The notes under the pieces are model-generated. The model was not told the origin of the DNA. It was given only the letters and a program-made list of their open reading frames with translations, and ran no database searches. The position numbers and the translations under genes were made by a program. This document shows positions 46,073 through 57,073 of a stretch of 64,000 nt of DNA, in pieces. Location: NCBI GenBank assembly GCA_021495925.1, contig JAKEKT010000085.1, positions 62,001 to 126,000 on the forward strand. Direction: 5' to 3'. Position 1 is the stretch's first letter, and each line of letters starts with the position of its first letter. This stretch comes from Diplodia intermedia (Eukaryota; Ascomycota; Dothideomycetes; Botryosphaeriales; Botryosphaeriaceae).

Positions 46073-48532
46073 ATGCGCTTCAACAAAGCCGCCGCCGGCG
46101 CTCTCTTCGCCGGTGCCAGCCTCGCCCAGGCCCAGGAGTACTGCAGTGACCGCTCCACCCTGGTCGTCACTGAGTATGTGACTCTGACCCCCACTCCCGT
46201 CGCCGAGTCGAGCGTCGAGGGCGTTGTGTCGAGCCCGACCCCTTCTGCTCAGCCCGATGAGACCACCTCGATTCAGGTCGTCACCATCAAGCCCGTCCCG
46301 GCCACGTCTACGCCCGCCGCCAGCTCTGCGCCCCCCATGACCACCTCGACCGTCTACTCGACCCAGTCGAGCGTCAATGGCGCCGGCGAGACCGTCTACC
46401 AGACCGTCAGCCAGTACACCACGGTAAACAGCCAGTCCCGTCTCTTCGATCCTCCAATTCCTAACTTTTCCCCATTAGGTCTGCCCCGTGAGCGAGTCCG
46501 CTGCCTCGGCTGTCCCTTCGACCTCGTCTGCGGTCGCTGGTGTCCCTGCGACCTCGTCTGCGGTCGCCGGTGTCCCTGACCAGTCGACGAGCACGATCCA
46601 CATGACTTCCACCACCGAGAAGTTGGTCACCATCAGCGTGCCTTGCACCGAGTGCTCTGCCACCCCGACCCAGTGGACCACCTCCACCATCTACACCACC
46701 TCGGCCTCCGTCGACGCCACCGGCGGTACCGTCTACGTGACTGTGCCCCACACCACCACCGTGAGCAGCCAATTTTAGCTTTTTGCAATTTGTTATGAAA
46801 CTGACCAATCCGCTAGGTCTGCCCCGTGACGGCCACCGAGGGTGCTAGCCAGACTCCTGCCTCGGCCAGCAGCTCCAAGTGCACCAACACCCGCACTGTC
46901 ACTGTTGACCCCGAACCGGTCACTGTCACCGTGTCCCCGTCCGCCGGTGCCGCCAGCTCGGTCGATGGCTCTGACGTCGGCGCTGCCGAGTACACCCCCT
47001 CCAGCTACTCGCTGTCTTCGGCCGTCGACAGCCCGGCCTACACTCCCGCCCCGGAGACCGTCACCCAGTACACGACCTCCCACATCGTCAGCACCAATGT
47101 GAGGACTAGCACCACCGTCGATGCCGTCGGCAGCTCTTCCGAGGCCGTTGTCACCGAGGTCGTCACCGTTGGCACCACCGTCTGCCCTGTCACGGCCACC
47201 CAGACCCCGGCCAATACCCCTGCTGGTACTCCCTCTGTCGCTGTCGACACCCCCGTCTACACTCCTGCCCCGGAGACCGTCACCCAGTACACCACCTCCC
47301 ACATTGTCAGCACCGCTGTGAGGACTAGCACCACTGTCGATGCCGTCGGCAGCTCTTCCGAGGCCATTGTTACTGAGGTCATCACCATTGGCACCACTGT
47401 CTGCCCCGTTACTGCTACGCAGACTCCGGCCCAGACCCCCGCCGGCACTCCCTCCTTTGCTGTTGACACTCCCGTCTACACCCCTGCGCCCGCCTCTACC
47501 CCCTACGGCGCCGGTGTTGATGGTGCGAACGCCATCCCCTCGTCGAGCTCGGCCTCTGTTGCTGTCGACACCCCTATCTACACTCCTGTCAACACGCCTT
47601 CCTTTGCCGTTGACACTCCTATCTACACCCCTGTGAACACGCCTTCCGTTGCCGTTGACACCCCTGTCTACACCCCGGTTCCTGCTGCTTCCGCTCCCGC
47701 CTACGGCGCTGGTGTTGAGGGCGCTGCGGCCAGCTCCTCCGCCTCCGTTGCGGTTGACACGCCTGTCTACACCCCTGTCGCCTCGACTCCCATCCCGACG
47801 TACGCCCAGACCACCTTTGCCACCTCGAGCAGCGTTGTCGCCGTCGCGACCCCCAGCTCTAGCTCCAGCTCCAGCTCCGGCCTTCTCGGCACCGTCAGCG
47901 GCGCTGTCAGCGGCGCTGTCACGGCTCTGACCGAGGCCGTTACTGGTGAGGCCACTCACTACAGCGGCAACATCGAGTCGGGTACCTGCAGCTTCACCGG
48001 CTACAGCCTGCCTTCGTCCATCTTCGGTACCGCGCTGTCTCTCTCCAACTGGGACAACGCCAGCAACTGCGGTGCTTGCGTCAACGTCAAGGGCCCCTCT
48101 GGCGAGACGGTCAAGGCCATGATTGTCGACCAGTGCCCCGACTGCAGCGACAACGCGCTCGACCTGTTCGAGGATGCTTTCAGCTCGCTGGGCGCCCTCG
48201 CCACCGGCGTTCTCGACATCACCTGGGAGCTCGTCGAGTGCGGCATCACCACGCCGCTGCAGCTCGCCAACAAGGACGGCGTCTCGGCCAACTGGTTCAG
48301 CATGCAGGTCGTCAACAGCAACCTGCCCATCCAGGCCCTCCACGTGTCGGTCGACGGCGGCTCCACCTGGACCGAGACCACCCGTACCGAGTACAACTTC
48401 TTCGAGTACGAGCAGGGCTTCGGCTCCGACCTCGTCGACGTCAAGGTCACCTCGTCCACCGGCAAGGAGGTCATCACCAAGAACGTCACCGTCGCCTCGT
48501 CCGAGTCGCACACTTGCGACTCCAACTTCTAA
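46073..48532 (+). CDS. Expansin-like secreted protein with long Ser/Thr/Pro repeat region
   Basis: Exons 46073-46423, 46479-46760 and 46817-48532 give 782 aa. After the signal peptide (about 1-20) come some 530 residues of Ser/Thr/Pro/Val-rich repeats, including units ending TT-VCPV and short VAVDTPVYTPV motifs, which should be heavily O-glycosylated. The C-terminal 210 residues look like an expansin: a double-psi beta-barrel (GEATHYSGN... CSFTGYSLP... NCGACVNVKGPSG... VDQCPDC) followed by a CBM63-like domain (SANWFSMQVVNSNLPI... VSVDGG). Fungal swollenin/loosenin-type proteins loosen cellulose or wall polysaccharides without hydrolysis. Both introns are phase 0 and lie at the same place in two repeat units (before VCPV), showing that duplication of an exon-intron unit built the N-terminus. 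Confidence 0.88.
47029..47466 (+). repeat. 219-bp coding tandem repeat in the expansin-like gene
   Basis: Two consecutive units of 219 bp (73 codons) are nearly identical: each contains ETVTQYTTSHIVST, then RTSTTVDAVGSSSEA, then GTTVCPVTATQTPA. For example AGGACTAGCACCAC recurs at 47102 and 47321. Downstream (47550-47790) a shorter VAVDTPxYTPV motif is reiterated. Confidence 0.85.
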
Positions 48533-50332
48533 ATGGAGTTGTCGTTGTTGTAAAGCACGTATTGGGCATCGCTGCGCTGGCTTTGTTTTAGCGATTTTGT
48601 TTCCCTTTTTGGATTTTTTTGACACCTTCTAATCAAGCTCCCGAAACCTTGATACCTAAAGTTCTACTTTCTTCATGTGCCAATAATTTCCTCGATTTTT
48701 TTGCATGCGATAACGTTAAAGCCCCCACCTTCTGTGTGTATATACCAATGGAGATGAGGTGAACAAAAGTTTCTTCATATTCGATGAAGCCGTGCGATCA
48801 TTCTCTCTTCCTTGGCCGTGTGGAGGTTTGTAGACGCGACTTCGGCCGGTCAAATTGGGATCTGCGGTCCCTCTTCCCGGAAATAGTGCGACAATGCTTT
48901 ATACCCGTTGGGGCTCGGCGCAAGAAGTTTAATTTCATCCACGTGGTACACCTGCTTTTCGGCTGCAGGCCGGATCGTGGCGATTCGGCGCGACTTCGCG
49001 TAGTCTGATCCTTGGACGACGTCAAGGGATGTTTGTGGCTTTGCTGTCAGGGTTTCCAAAGGGGTATGTGGTAATTGTAGGATGGACGAGTGGACTAGGT
49101 GAGCAGAGAAAAGGAGTTGACTTCGAGATGGCGTCTGGCAAACACTGTTCCTAAATCAAAGTTGGACAAAGACTGCTGACTGACTGCGCTACGAATCTAA
49201 CCAAGATGAGTGCGTGGTGGAGAGCAAAAGGGATGGCGTGTTTCGGGCGCTACTGCCGCCGTCGCTACCACCAGGTCATCCAGCCACCAACCCCCTTTCT
49301 ACATGCAGCATTCTGCTGCCACCATGATGGGGAAAAGGAGGAGAGCCAACCGGGTGTCACCTAATTCCGCGGTGCTGCCGGGATGCGGGACAATACCAGG
49401 TAAATGCGGGGTAGCTAGGGGGAAAGAGGCGTTCTCTTTGGTCGATCACCCCGCAACCACAAACCAGCCTGCAGGCGGATCTCCATCTGCCGTCATACAC
49501 ACTTCCCTGACCAGAATAATGCACGACAACCCATCGCTAAGGTACGGGGCGCGGGAAGGATGAGAGGAGCTTACTAAGATCCCCGATACGGCCCTAAGAT
49601 GCAGCAGCTTGCCCAATCAAGGTGGGGCTTCATTGTTGGTCCACGAAACGACAGCCCCCGGTCAAATGGGTGGAGACCGGCCAACTCAGACGCGCATCAT
49701 CAGGAACGGATAACGCTGGAAAGGAGGGGACGGAGGGCCTAGGTAACTACCGATGCGGAACGAGCCCGCTCTTCTTATGCTGGCCGCGGCGGCGGGGCTG
49801 AGCCACGACGAACAATAGGCCAGGAACTGCCCCTCCCCTTCCCCACACAGATGGAGACATGCTGCGTTCCACAAGTGACGTCGTTGCTGTTGGACCGAGG
49901 CCAGCTGGAGCTAGGGTGCTTAGGTCCACAATGCAGTTGTCCAAGTCTACCCCGCAGCATTTTCCGCCGTCCGGATGCAAAACGCGGGGGCGCGTCGTAC
50001 GGTGCTTCCTTGTCGTGGTTAAAAAGCGACGGCTGTGCCGGGCTCCCCTCTTTTCTCCTGCGCAGGTTATTCCATAGGGCCGGCCGAGGGAGTGTTAAAT
50101 ACGCCTGCTGTTGCTGCTTGACGGATACTGCGAGCTCCTGGAGACACCTTGCTCTTTCTCGTTGTTCTTTCCTTCCACCCTGCCACTGGACACTTACCGC
50201 GACCGAACACCTCCAATTCACTTCGAGATTTGACTACATTGAACGACGACGACGAAAGCATTGCTCGAACCAACCGAAGAAACGAAAAAAAAAGAAACCA
50301 ACCCACACACCAAACCCCCTTCCCCCCCAACC
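48533..50332. other. Intergenic, expansin-like gene to alcohol dehydrogenase
   Basis: No supported gene; open frames are short or shadows. The last 170 bp before the dehydrogenase ATG are pyrimidine- and A-rich, consistent with a transcribed leader. Confidence 0.45.
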
Positions 50333-51646
50333 ATGTCGACCAACCCCGAAAGCACCGCCCACACGGGCGAGACCAAGTTCGAGATCCCCAAGACGTGCAA
50401 GGCCGGCGTCGTCGTCAACGAAGGGCCCGACTTCCGGGTCGAGATCCAAGACGTGCCCGTGCCGGAGCCAGGTGCGTCAAAACCAACCAACCCACCCAAC
50501 CCTCTCTCCCCTTCCAAACACCCTCCCCTCCCCCCTCTTCTTCTCTCCCTCCCTCTCCAACACTAACACCCCCACCCCCGCCACAGGCCCCGACGAAGTC
50601 CTCCTCCGCCTCAACGCCACCGGCCTCTGCATGTCCGACATCCACTTCATGGCGAACGACTGGGCCGTGCCCCCCATGTCAACCTTCTCCACCCGCTGCG
50701 CCGGCCACGAAGGCGCCGGCGTCGTCGTCGCCGTCGGCTCCAACGTCACGACGTGGAAAGTGGGCGACCGCGGCGGCGTCAAGCCTCTGTGGGACGTGTG
50801 CGGCGCGTGCGAGCAGTGCTGGACGGGGAAAGAAAACTACTGCCAGCGCGGCGTCTACACCGGGCTGGTGGCCACCGGCACGTACCAGCAGTACATCACC
50901 AGTCCGGCGAGGTATACGAGTCCGATTCCGGACGGGGTTAGTGATGAGGTCGCGGCGCCGGTTATGTGCTCGGCGAGTACGATGCATCGCGCGCTGGTTG
51001 ATAGCGGGTTGAGGGCGGGGCAGTGGGTTGTGTTTCCGGGCGGTGGTGGCGGGGTGGGTATCCAGGGCGTGCAGTTGGCGCGCGCGATGGGGTTGAGGCC
51101 GGTGGCGGTGGATTCGGGGGAGGCGAAGAGGGCGTTGGCGACGAAGTTGGGGGCGGAGGGGTTTATCGATTTCAAGGAGGTGGAGAGCGTGGCGGAGGAG
51201 GTCAAGAGGGTTTGCGATGGGTTGGGGGCGCACGGCGTGATTGTGACGGCGCCGCAGGCGTATAAGGATGCGATCAGCTACGTGGGCGATCGGATTGGCG
51301 GGAAGATTGTTTGTGTGGGTTTGCGTAAGTTGTTGCTCCCTTTTTGTTGGTTCTGGTGGGAGGGATGGATCGGGCGTGAGGCTAATGTGGTATGTTTTGT
51401 GTAGCACCCGCTGGCGCGACGCACATTGGCGCGGACCCGAACATCGTCGTCTTCAAGAACTTGACCATCACCGGCAGCTTGGTGGGCACCATGTCGGATA
51501 CGGCGGCGGCGCTGGAGTATGCGAGACGCGGGTTGCTGCAGCCCATCTGCGAGGTGCGGCCGTTGAGCGCGATGCCCGAATCGGTGCAGCAGCTGAGGAG
51601 GGGGGAGATTGCCGGTCGTGTGGTCATCGACTTTAACCAGCAATGA
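50333..51646 (+). CDS. Zinc-dependent alcohol dehydrogenase (MDR family)
   Basis: Exons 50333-50471, 50587-51324 and 51405-51646 give 372 aa. Catalytic zinc ligands are C61 (GLCMSD) and the H87-E88 of AGHEGAG; structural zinc cysteines are C118, C121, C124 and C132 (CGACEQCWTGKENYC). A Gly-rich dinucleotide motif (PGGGGGVGIQG) starts the Rossmann fold. The layout matches cytosolic, ADH1-type fungal dehydrogenases that interconvert primary alcohols and aldehydes with NAD(H), though the spacing in the Rossmann motif is slightly unusual. Intron 1 is pyrimidine-rich (GTGCGT...CCACAG) and intron 2 is GTAAGT...TGTAG. No targeting signal. A relative acting on another alcohol is equally possible. Confidence 0.92.
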
Positions 51647-52094
51647 AGAGACTGGGGAGACAATGCTTAGAAGAATAGCGGGAATCGCGAGTGTAAATCG
51701 AGGCTGCTGCCATTATGTGCTCTTAACAACGGTCCTGGACGTCAAGGTATGCCACAGGGGAGACAGTGCCGACGCATGCTACTGGTCCAAGCCCCTCTTT
51801 TGAGAGCCCCCTCCCTTGCGGTGATGCCCAAGTCAGTCTATTATCATATCTTAACCCGCCGGCATTCAGGTCAGACTCCGCGCTGAGCCTTTTTCTCCGT
51901 ATCGGAACCACCCTTCCTTTCTACGCAGGCCGCTTCAGCACCCGAATCCTGCGATATCAGATCACGGTTGCATCAACCTCTCATCGCCAAAGCCTCGCAT
52001 CAAAACCATACAGCTCTCCTATCCCGTCTTCCCCCGACCATCCACTCTACTACCCAACCCAACCCCCACAAACCATCCACCAAGCCAACCCTCA
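51647..52094. other. Intergenic, dehydrogenase to cupin-like gene
   Basis: No gene seen; the two flanking genes converge here. It contains CA-rich low-complexity sequence at 52030-52094. Confidence 0.45.
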
Positions 52095-52734
52095 TCACAA
52101 CACCGTCCCCCCCACCACCTGCGACCCACCCCGCGCATCGCACGCGCCCTGCGAACTCACCTCGTACGGCGGCGGCACGCCGTCCTCAAACGGCAGCGTA
52201 AAGGTCACGGTCGTCTGGTCGGTCGGGTAGCGCGTGTAGTGGCCGGAGCCGAGCGTGTCGACGGCGACGAGGAGGCCGGTCGCGCCGCCGACGACCCACG
52301 CTTCGTCGGTCGAGTGGGGCAGCGTGATGTGCGCGAGGCCGGAGGTGAAGATTACGAATCTTTTTATTTCGGCGTCGGTTAGTGGGTTTTTTTTTTTTTT
52401 TTTGATGGGGGGAGGGAAGGAAGGAAAGGGTGTGCGCGCACTGGTTATGCGGAGCGTTGTGCAGGCCGCCGTCGAAGCGTGGGGGGATCACGGTGTACTC
52501 GGCGGCGCTGGACAGGTTGAATTTGAAGCTCTGGGCGCCGGATATGCCCGGGGTCGAGGGGACTTCGAGCGCGGTGGTGAATTGCCAGCATTGGAGGGCG
52601 GAGGCGTTGGTGGCCGGGTCGGTGACGATGGCTGTGGCGGTGAGGTGGAAGGTGGTGTTGTTGCTGGTGGTTTGGGCGGCCGCTGCTCCAATGCTGGAGA
52701 GGGCGAAGAGGGTTTGCAGCACGGGGAATCTCAT
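52095..52734 (-). CDS. Small secreted cupin-like protein
   Basis: Two exons, 52734-52442 and 52359-52095, give 185 aa. The intron (GTGCGC donor, acceptor AAAAAG, with a long poly-T/A tract) is inferred because it restores a continuous protein: HNAPHNQ joined to FVIFTSGLAHITLPHSTDE. The signal peptide is about residues 1-20 (MRFPVLQTLFALSSIGAAAA). The product resembles a family of small secreted fungal proteins with a predicted cupin fold (HFDGG/RFDGGLHNAP, then SGLAHITLP, and a GGATGLLVAVDT strand); their function is unknown. It ends SSQGAC plus 15 residues. A few N-glycosylation sequons (NNTT, NAS, NLS) occur near the N-terminus. Confidence 0.78.
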
Positions 52735-53231
52735 GGTGGAAACGACAGAACGGCGAGAAAGACAGGATCTGGAGGGATATTCTATTGTTTTTATGGTACC
52801 GACTACGTGGCCGCGGTTCCCCGCAGTGTCAGACGCGGTGGAGCCAATGTGCTGATTGAGCGTCGGTAGGCCCGGAAACAGTAAGGTGTGTTAGTCGGGT
52901 TAGGCAAGTCCTTGCAGATGACGAAAAAGCATGGTGGTGAAGCTGTGATGGTGCAATGCAAGCCGAAGCCACCCGATGCCGGGGCCCCTGGGGGTTCGCG
53001 CAGGTTGCCATGTCGTCGCAGGCTTACGAATAAGCGAAATTCTGGACGAGGAGGATGAGATGATGGTAGATTATCAACACCCGCTCGGCCCCGAGATCGG
53101 CTCTTACGTCATGTCGCGTTCGAGACGCCAGGGTCTGACCAACCAACCATGATATTAACGCGACTCTTTCGCTCTCAAGACGCAGCCACAACCACGCAAA
53201 CAATCCACCAAACCAAGAAACAACCACCACC
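52735..53231. other. Divergent 5' region, cupin-like gene / sulfiredoxin
   Basis: About 500 bp between divergent start codons; no gene inside. A CA-rich leader (CAACCACGCAAACAATCCACC-like) directly precedes the sulfiredoxin ATG. Confidence 0.45.
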
Positions 53232-53618
53232 ATGGCCCTCGCCGGCAGCATCCAATCGCGCCACCTCCCCATCACGCAGCTGCCGTTCGCCTCGATCCTG
53301 CGGCCCATCCCTCCCGTCATCGACTCGCCCAAGGTCGACTCGATGGTGCAGACGCTGCGCGGCGAGACGTGCGACTACGTGCCGCAGCCCGCCCCCGAGC
53401 GCATCGAGCCCGGCCGCCTGCCGCCCGTCGACGTGCTGCACTACCACAGCAAGGCCCAGGACAAGGACTACTATTTCGCCTTTGGCGGCTGCCATCGCAT
53501 GCAGGCCTACGAGAAGGCCGGCGTCGACGTCGTCGATGTGAGGAGGTTGAAGGTGACCAAGGACATGTTGAAGGTGTATTTGGGCGGCAGTGTTGATAGG
53601 ATTGTGGGCGAGGAGTAA
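53232..53618 (+). CDS. SRX1: Sulfiredoxin
   Basis: A single exon encodes 128 aa. The ParB/sulfiredoxin fold motif FGGCHRMQAYEKAG contains the catalytic C87; the conserved LPFASILRP and LHYHS segments flank it. The enzyme reduces cysteine-sulfinic acid of hyperoxidised 2-Cys peroxiredoxins in the cytosol, using ATP. Length and motif order match yeast Srx1. No upstream in-frame ATG is needed, as the conserved region begins at about residue 12. Peroxide-producing and peroxide-using genes elsewhere in the window make its location notable but do not imply joint regulation. Confidence 0.95.
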   Translation: MALAGSIQSRHLPITQLPFASILRPIPPVIDSPKVDSMVQTLRGETCDYVPQPAPERIEPGRLPPVDVLHYHSKAQDKDYYFAFGGCHRMQAYEKAGVDVVDVRRLKVTKDMLKVYLGGSVDRIVGEE

Positions 53619-54784
53619 CTGGATGGAAGTCGAAGATACCCGAGTGTAATTCTGTACCAATATAAACACTGATTCTCACAGTCGTCGGAGAACGAACTTG
53701 CTGCGCGCAACTAGTCTTAGCGGATGCAACGTCTCGGCTTTCGACCATTTCGCCTTGGCACCAGGAGACCATGCAACTCTTACTTCTCGCCACTGCAATT
53801 CCAGTGCTATGCAAGTGAATGGTTTTTAGACTTGACCTGCAAGCTGCAACAAATTGACGTCTGTGGCTATCAGTATTCTCGGATCTCGGCTCGCTTTGAC
53901 GTCACGGGAATCGCGCTTTACTGCGCGTAGGTTTTAGCATCAAAGCTTAGCATGCTAAAAAAGAGTCTGAGCGAAAAGGATGAACGCAGCCACTCCACAT
54001 GGTATCGAGGTTTGCTCGCTCGTGCGTAGACGGCTGCCATATGCTAAGCCTTGACCCACATCCACTTGAACCCTGCGCTGAACACTCTTCCAGGTGATAA
54101 TCCTCTTGTTCAGTTTCCCATCTGGCTTCCGAGTAGAAAATTCCACCAAGTCCCGACGGTTGGCGCTTTCGCCACATTCAGCTAGAAGACAGACTATTGG
54201 AAGCACAGAGTCAGTAGTACAGCTGGAGAAGATTGTTCCTCGCTCGAAGTCGCCTATTCGGGTCCTGCCGGCCATGCTCGGGCAGGTGTAACGTGGGGGC
54301 CGCAATCGTCCATGTCGGCGGGCCAGTCAGAATCACCGCTTTCCTTCCAACCGAACACCCAAGATCTCTGCTGCCTAAACAAGGCCTGTGCCGCCACGTG
54401 GGTCCTCGGCATCTGCGCCCTGCCAAGCCGAAATCTTGGCAATGGAGCGGATTTGGTAGCCAACGATGCCTGATACGGCCCGTTTAAGCAATTCACAAGG
54501 CTTTGCTGTTAAAATATGGGGCTAGCCGTGGCGGTGTTGCTGGCCTCGCATTCGGTCCCTCCGCGCCGCCATACCCGTGCTTGCATCCTTCGTGCGCCTC
54601 CACCATCTCCACCAAGAGCCGAGGGTAATGCTATAAAGGAAGGGTACCCTGCCGGCCATTTGAGGCAATCATCAGCTCTCAACCATCTCGAAGCGCAAAC
54701 CAGACGACTCTGTTGTTCAGTCGCTTCACGGCATCGTTCATTCGTCCCAGAAAACTTGAGCCAACCGAAAAAGGAAATTCCACC
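53619..54784. other. Intergenic, sulfiredoxin to GPI-type protein
   Basis: No supported gene in 1.17 kb. The stretch right before 54785 (ACTTGAGCCAACCG...) looks like a leader. Confidence 0.45.
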
Positions 54785-55723
54785 ATGATCTCCAACATCG
54801 CTCTGCCCCTGCTCCTCGCAGGCATCGCCAGGTACGCCTCCACGCATCTTGTCCTCCCCCTTAAAAAAAAAAAAAAAAGAACCACCAAAACCTAACAACC
54901 CACCCGCAGCGCGCAATCCCAGACCACCTCCTCGGTCATCTCCTTCCCCTTCGCCGGCGACGGCTACTACACCGTCATCCCGACCGCCGGCGTCAGCGGC
55001 TCCATCGTCGGCGTCGAGGACGCGCGCACCACGCTCGTCTACGAGTGCGACACGTTCGCGGCCGACCTCGCCGCCTTCTCGACCGTCGGCGTGCTGTGCC
55101 CGTTCGAGAGCGCGTACGCGCAGACGGTGACGTACGGCGCCGGCTACTGGGGCCAGGAGACGACGGCCGTCGCCAGCGGCATCACCGCCGCCGTCGACAT
55201 GGACTGCGCCATCACCGCCGGCACCCCCGCGAGCGACGGCCGCGCCACCGCCACCGCGTCGCCCGTCTGCACCATGAGCTTCGGCGGCCAGTACAAGGAC
55301 GAGTTGGCGGCGTTTGCGAATTGCGCGGGCGGGATCGATGATGTGGATGACATTGTAAGTCTCCGTCCATCCCTTTTCAACAGAAAGCGGAAAACTAACG
55401 CTCCCGACCAGGACACCCAGAGCGCGATTGACTGCCTCCTCTCCCCCACCGCCTCTGCCACTGACGTCGCTGTCATGACCTTCGACCCCACCAACGTCTT
55501 CTACTGGACCGTCACCGTCACCGCCGTCGCTGAGGCCGTCGCTACCGCTGCCAGCGCTTCTCAGGGCAGTTCGGCCTCCGGTACTGCGGCCTCTGCTACT
55601 GGTAGCTCTGCTTCTGCCAGCGCGACTGCCGATGCTGGTAACGCTGCTGCGGCCGGAAGTGGTGTGAGCCGCATTGCGGTCGCTGGTGTTGTTGGGCTGG
55701 CGGGTGTTGTGCTTGCGTTGTAA
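54785..55723 (+). CDS. Secreted, probably GPI-anchored cell-surface protein
   Basis: Exons 54785-54831, 54910-55354 and 55412-55723 give 267 aa. The signal peptide spans exon 1 and 2 (MISNIALPLLLAGIASAQ). A globular domain with paired cysteines (YECDTF, VLCPFES, MDCAIT, VCTMSF, ANCAGG, IDCLLS) is followed by a Ser/Ala-rich stalk and a hydrophobic C-terminus (VAGVVGLAGVVLAL) preceded by small residues, the pattern of a GPI attachment signal. The domain family is not recognised; such proteins are common on fungal walls. Intron 1 contains a poly-A tract. Introns are GTACGC...CGCAG and GTAAGT...ACCAG. Confidence 0.85.
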
Positions 55724-55867
55724 AGAGGGGAATGGGATGTTGTACGTGCATATATACTGTAGATATGAGTGATGATACCCAATGAACGTATTAGCTTTCA
55801 AACCAAGTTTGGAGGGTGAAGACCCAACCAACATTGAAGAGCAGAGATGACTTCGAGCCATGGAATA

Positions 55868-56060
55868 GTAGCCAATTGCATGCCCCGAGCTATTCGCGGC
55901 GTGCACGTAAGCAGCGGGGTGATCTGATGACGCTGAGGTGCAGCCTTGTGGAAACGTACGACCACGCCTTCTCCACTTTCCCACCTTACCACACACAGTT
56001 CCTTAGCGGCGGAGAGTCTCGCATTGTCGCTTTGTGGTCTCAACTGATCCATGCTTTTTT
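55868..56060 (+). repeat. Dispersed repeat, copy B (head of the membrane-tail pseudogene)
   Basis: It matches the reverse complement of 23764-23946. Copy B has about 10 extra bases (TTCCTTAGCG near 56000) and many substitutions, so the two copies are old. The repeat overlaps the first codons of the open frame described at 55927. Confidence 0.85.
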
Positions 56061-56677
56061 GACAGTCGTAGTTCCACATAGCGCATTCGGTGAAATTTTC
56101 ACCGCGGCATTTCTCTCGAATACATGCAGACTCAGCATCTACTGGACCAACAACGTGGCAGATCACCTGAGGTTCAACAAGAGGACAAGACAAGTTACCG
56201 TATATCAACACAAAATCTGTCTCCTGCGCCATTTGGAGTCCAAAGAAGAGCCTTTCTTTCCCCGAGCCTTGCTCGAGGAGACCCTCGATACCTTCGAACT
56301 TCTGTTTCCATGGTACAATCAGGATTCCAGAGATTCTCCTGCGAGAGCAGAACAAGCCAATCTACGCTCTCGGCCGTTGTGGAAGACAGCGCATCCTCGA
56401 AATCGACCGTTACACCTTTTGGGGACACAGGCTATCTGACCTCCTTGACGCTTTTGAAGCCCCGCCGAGAGACATTTGGCAACGGTTGAAGAACCAACGC
56501 AACTTCAATGACTGGGCAAAATTCTTGATAGGCTTGCTTGTCCTCGTTTCGACCGTGGTCAGCATTGTGACCGGCACAGTTTCCACGGTCTATTTAATCA
56601 AGCAGTACAACCTGGCTCTGACCCAGGATTGTGCAGAAGAAGATGCAGCAAGAACACTACCGGGGTTCTACGTATGA
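55927..56677 (+). pseudogene. Frameshifted gene for a fungal hypothetical protein with a C-terminal membrane tail
   Basis: Frame 1 runs from ATG 55927 and keeps conserved-looking sequence (SIYWTNNVADHLRFNKRTRQ, later RALLEETLDTFELLFPW). After about 56331-56340 the protein-like sequence continues in another frame (LLREQNKPIYALGRCGRQ, then FWGHRLSDLLDAFEAPPRD and a hydrophobic segment FLIGLLVLVSTVVSIVTG) to TGA 56675-56677. A single-base shift best explains this; no intron of sensible size fits, although a sequencing error cannot be excluded. The family is a recurring fungal hypothetical type with one C-terminal membrane helix, of unknown function. The first 40 or so codons lie in the dispersed repeat, so the true start is uncertain. 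Confidence 0.55.
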
Positions 56678-57073
56678 GGGAAGCCAATCTTTTTTTGCGA
56701 TCAGCTCAATGGGGTTCACGAGCGTTTGCGTGTCATTATCCATATTCCATATCTGAGGTCACGCATTTTTGTCTCATTTTTCACACTCCAGAATCATGGG
56801 ACCGCATCGTTGGTAGATTGGAAGGAAAGGTCTCTGTATATCTTTATTTTCTTTGGTAATTGTTAACACTTGCGTGGGTTGATAGAGATTTGGCTTCGAT
56901 CTTTTGGCATTCCTCAAATTCCCAAATGAATTACATCAGAGGTCACACTTGGCAAAACAAAGCAACATAATCCGGTCACACCTCCATATTGGTCGAAATA
57001 ACACATTGGTCAGTCTTGTCTCAGCAGATTGCTGTTTGGTCTCGTCATAGCTCCTGTGGCCATATCTCCCCTC
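56678..57073. other. Intergenic between pseudogene and DUF6594 gene
   Basis: Convergent 3' flanks, AT-richer than the surroundings. No gene seen. Confidence 0.5.
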
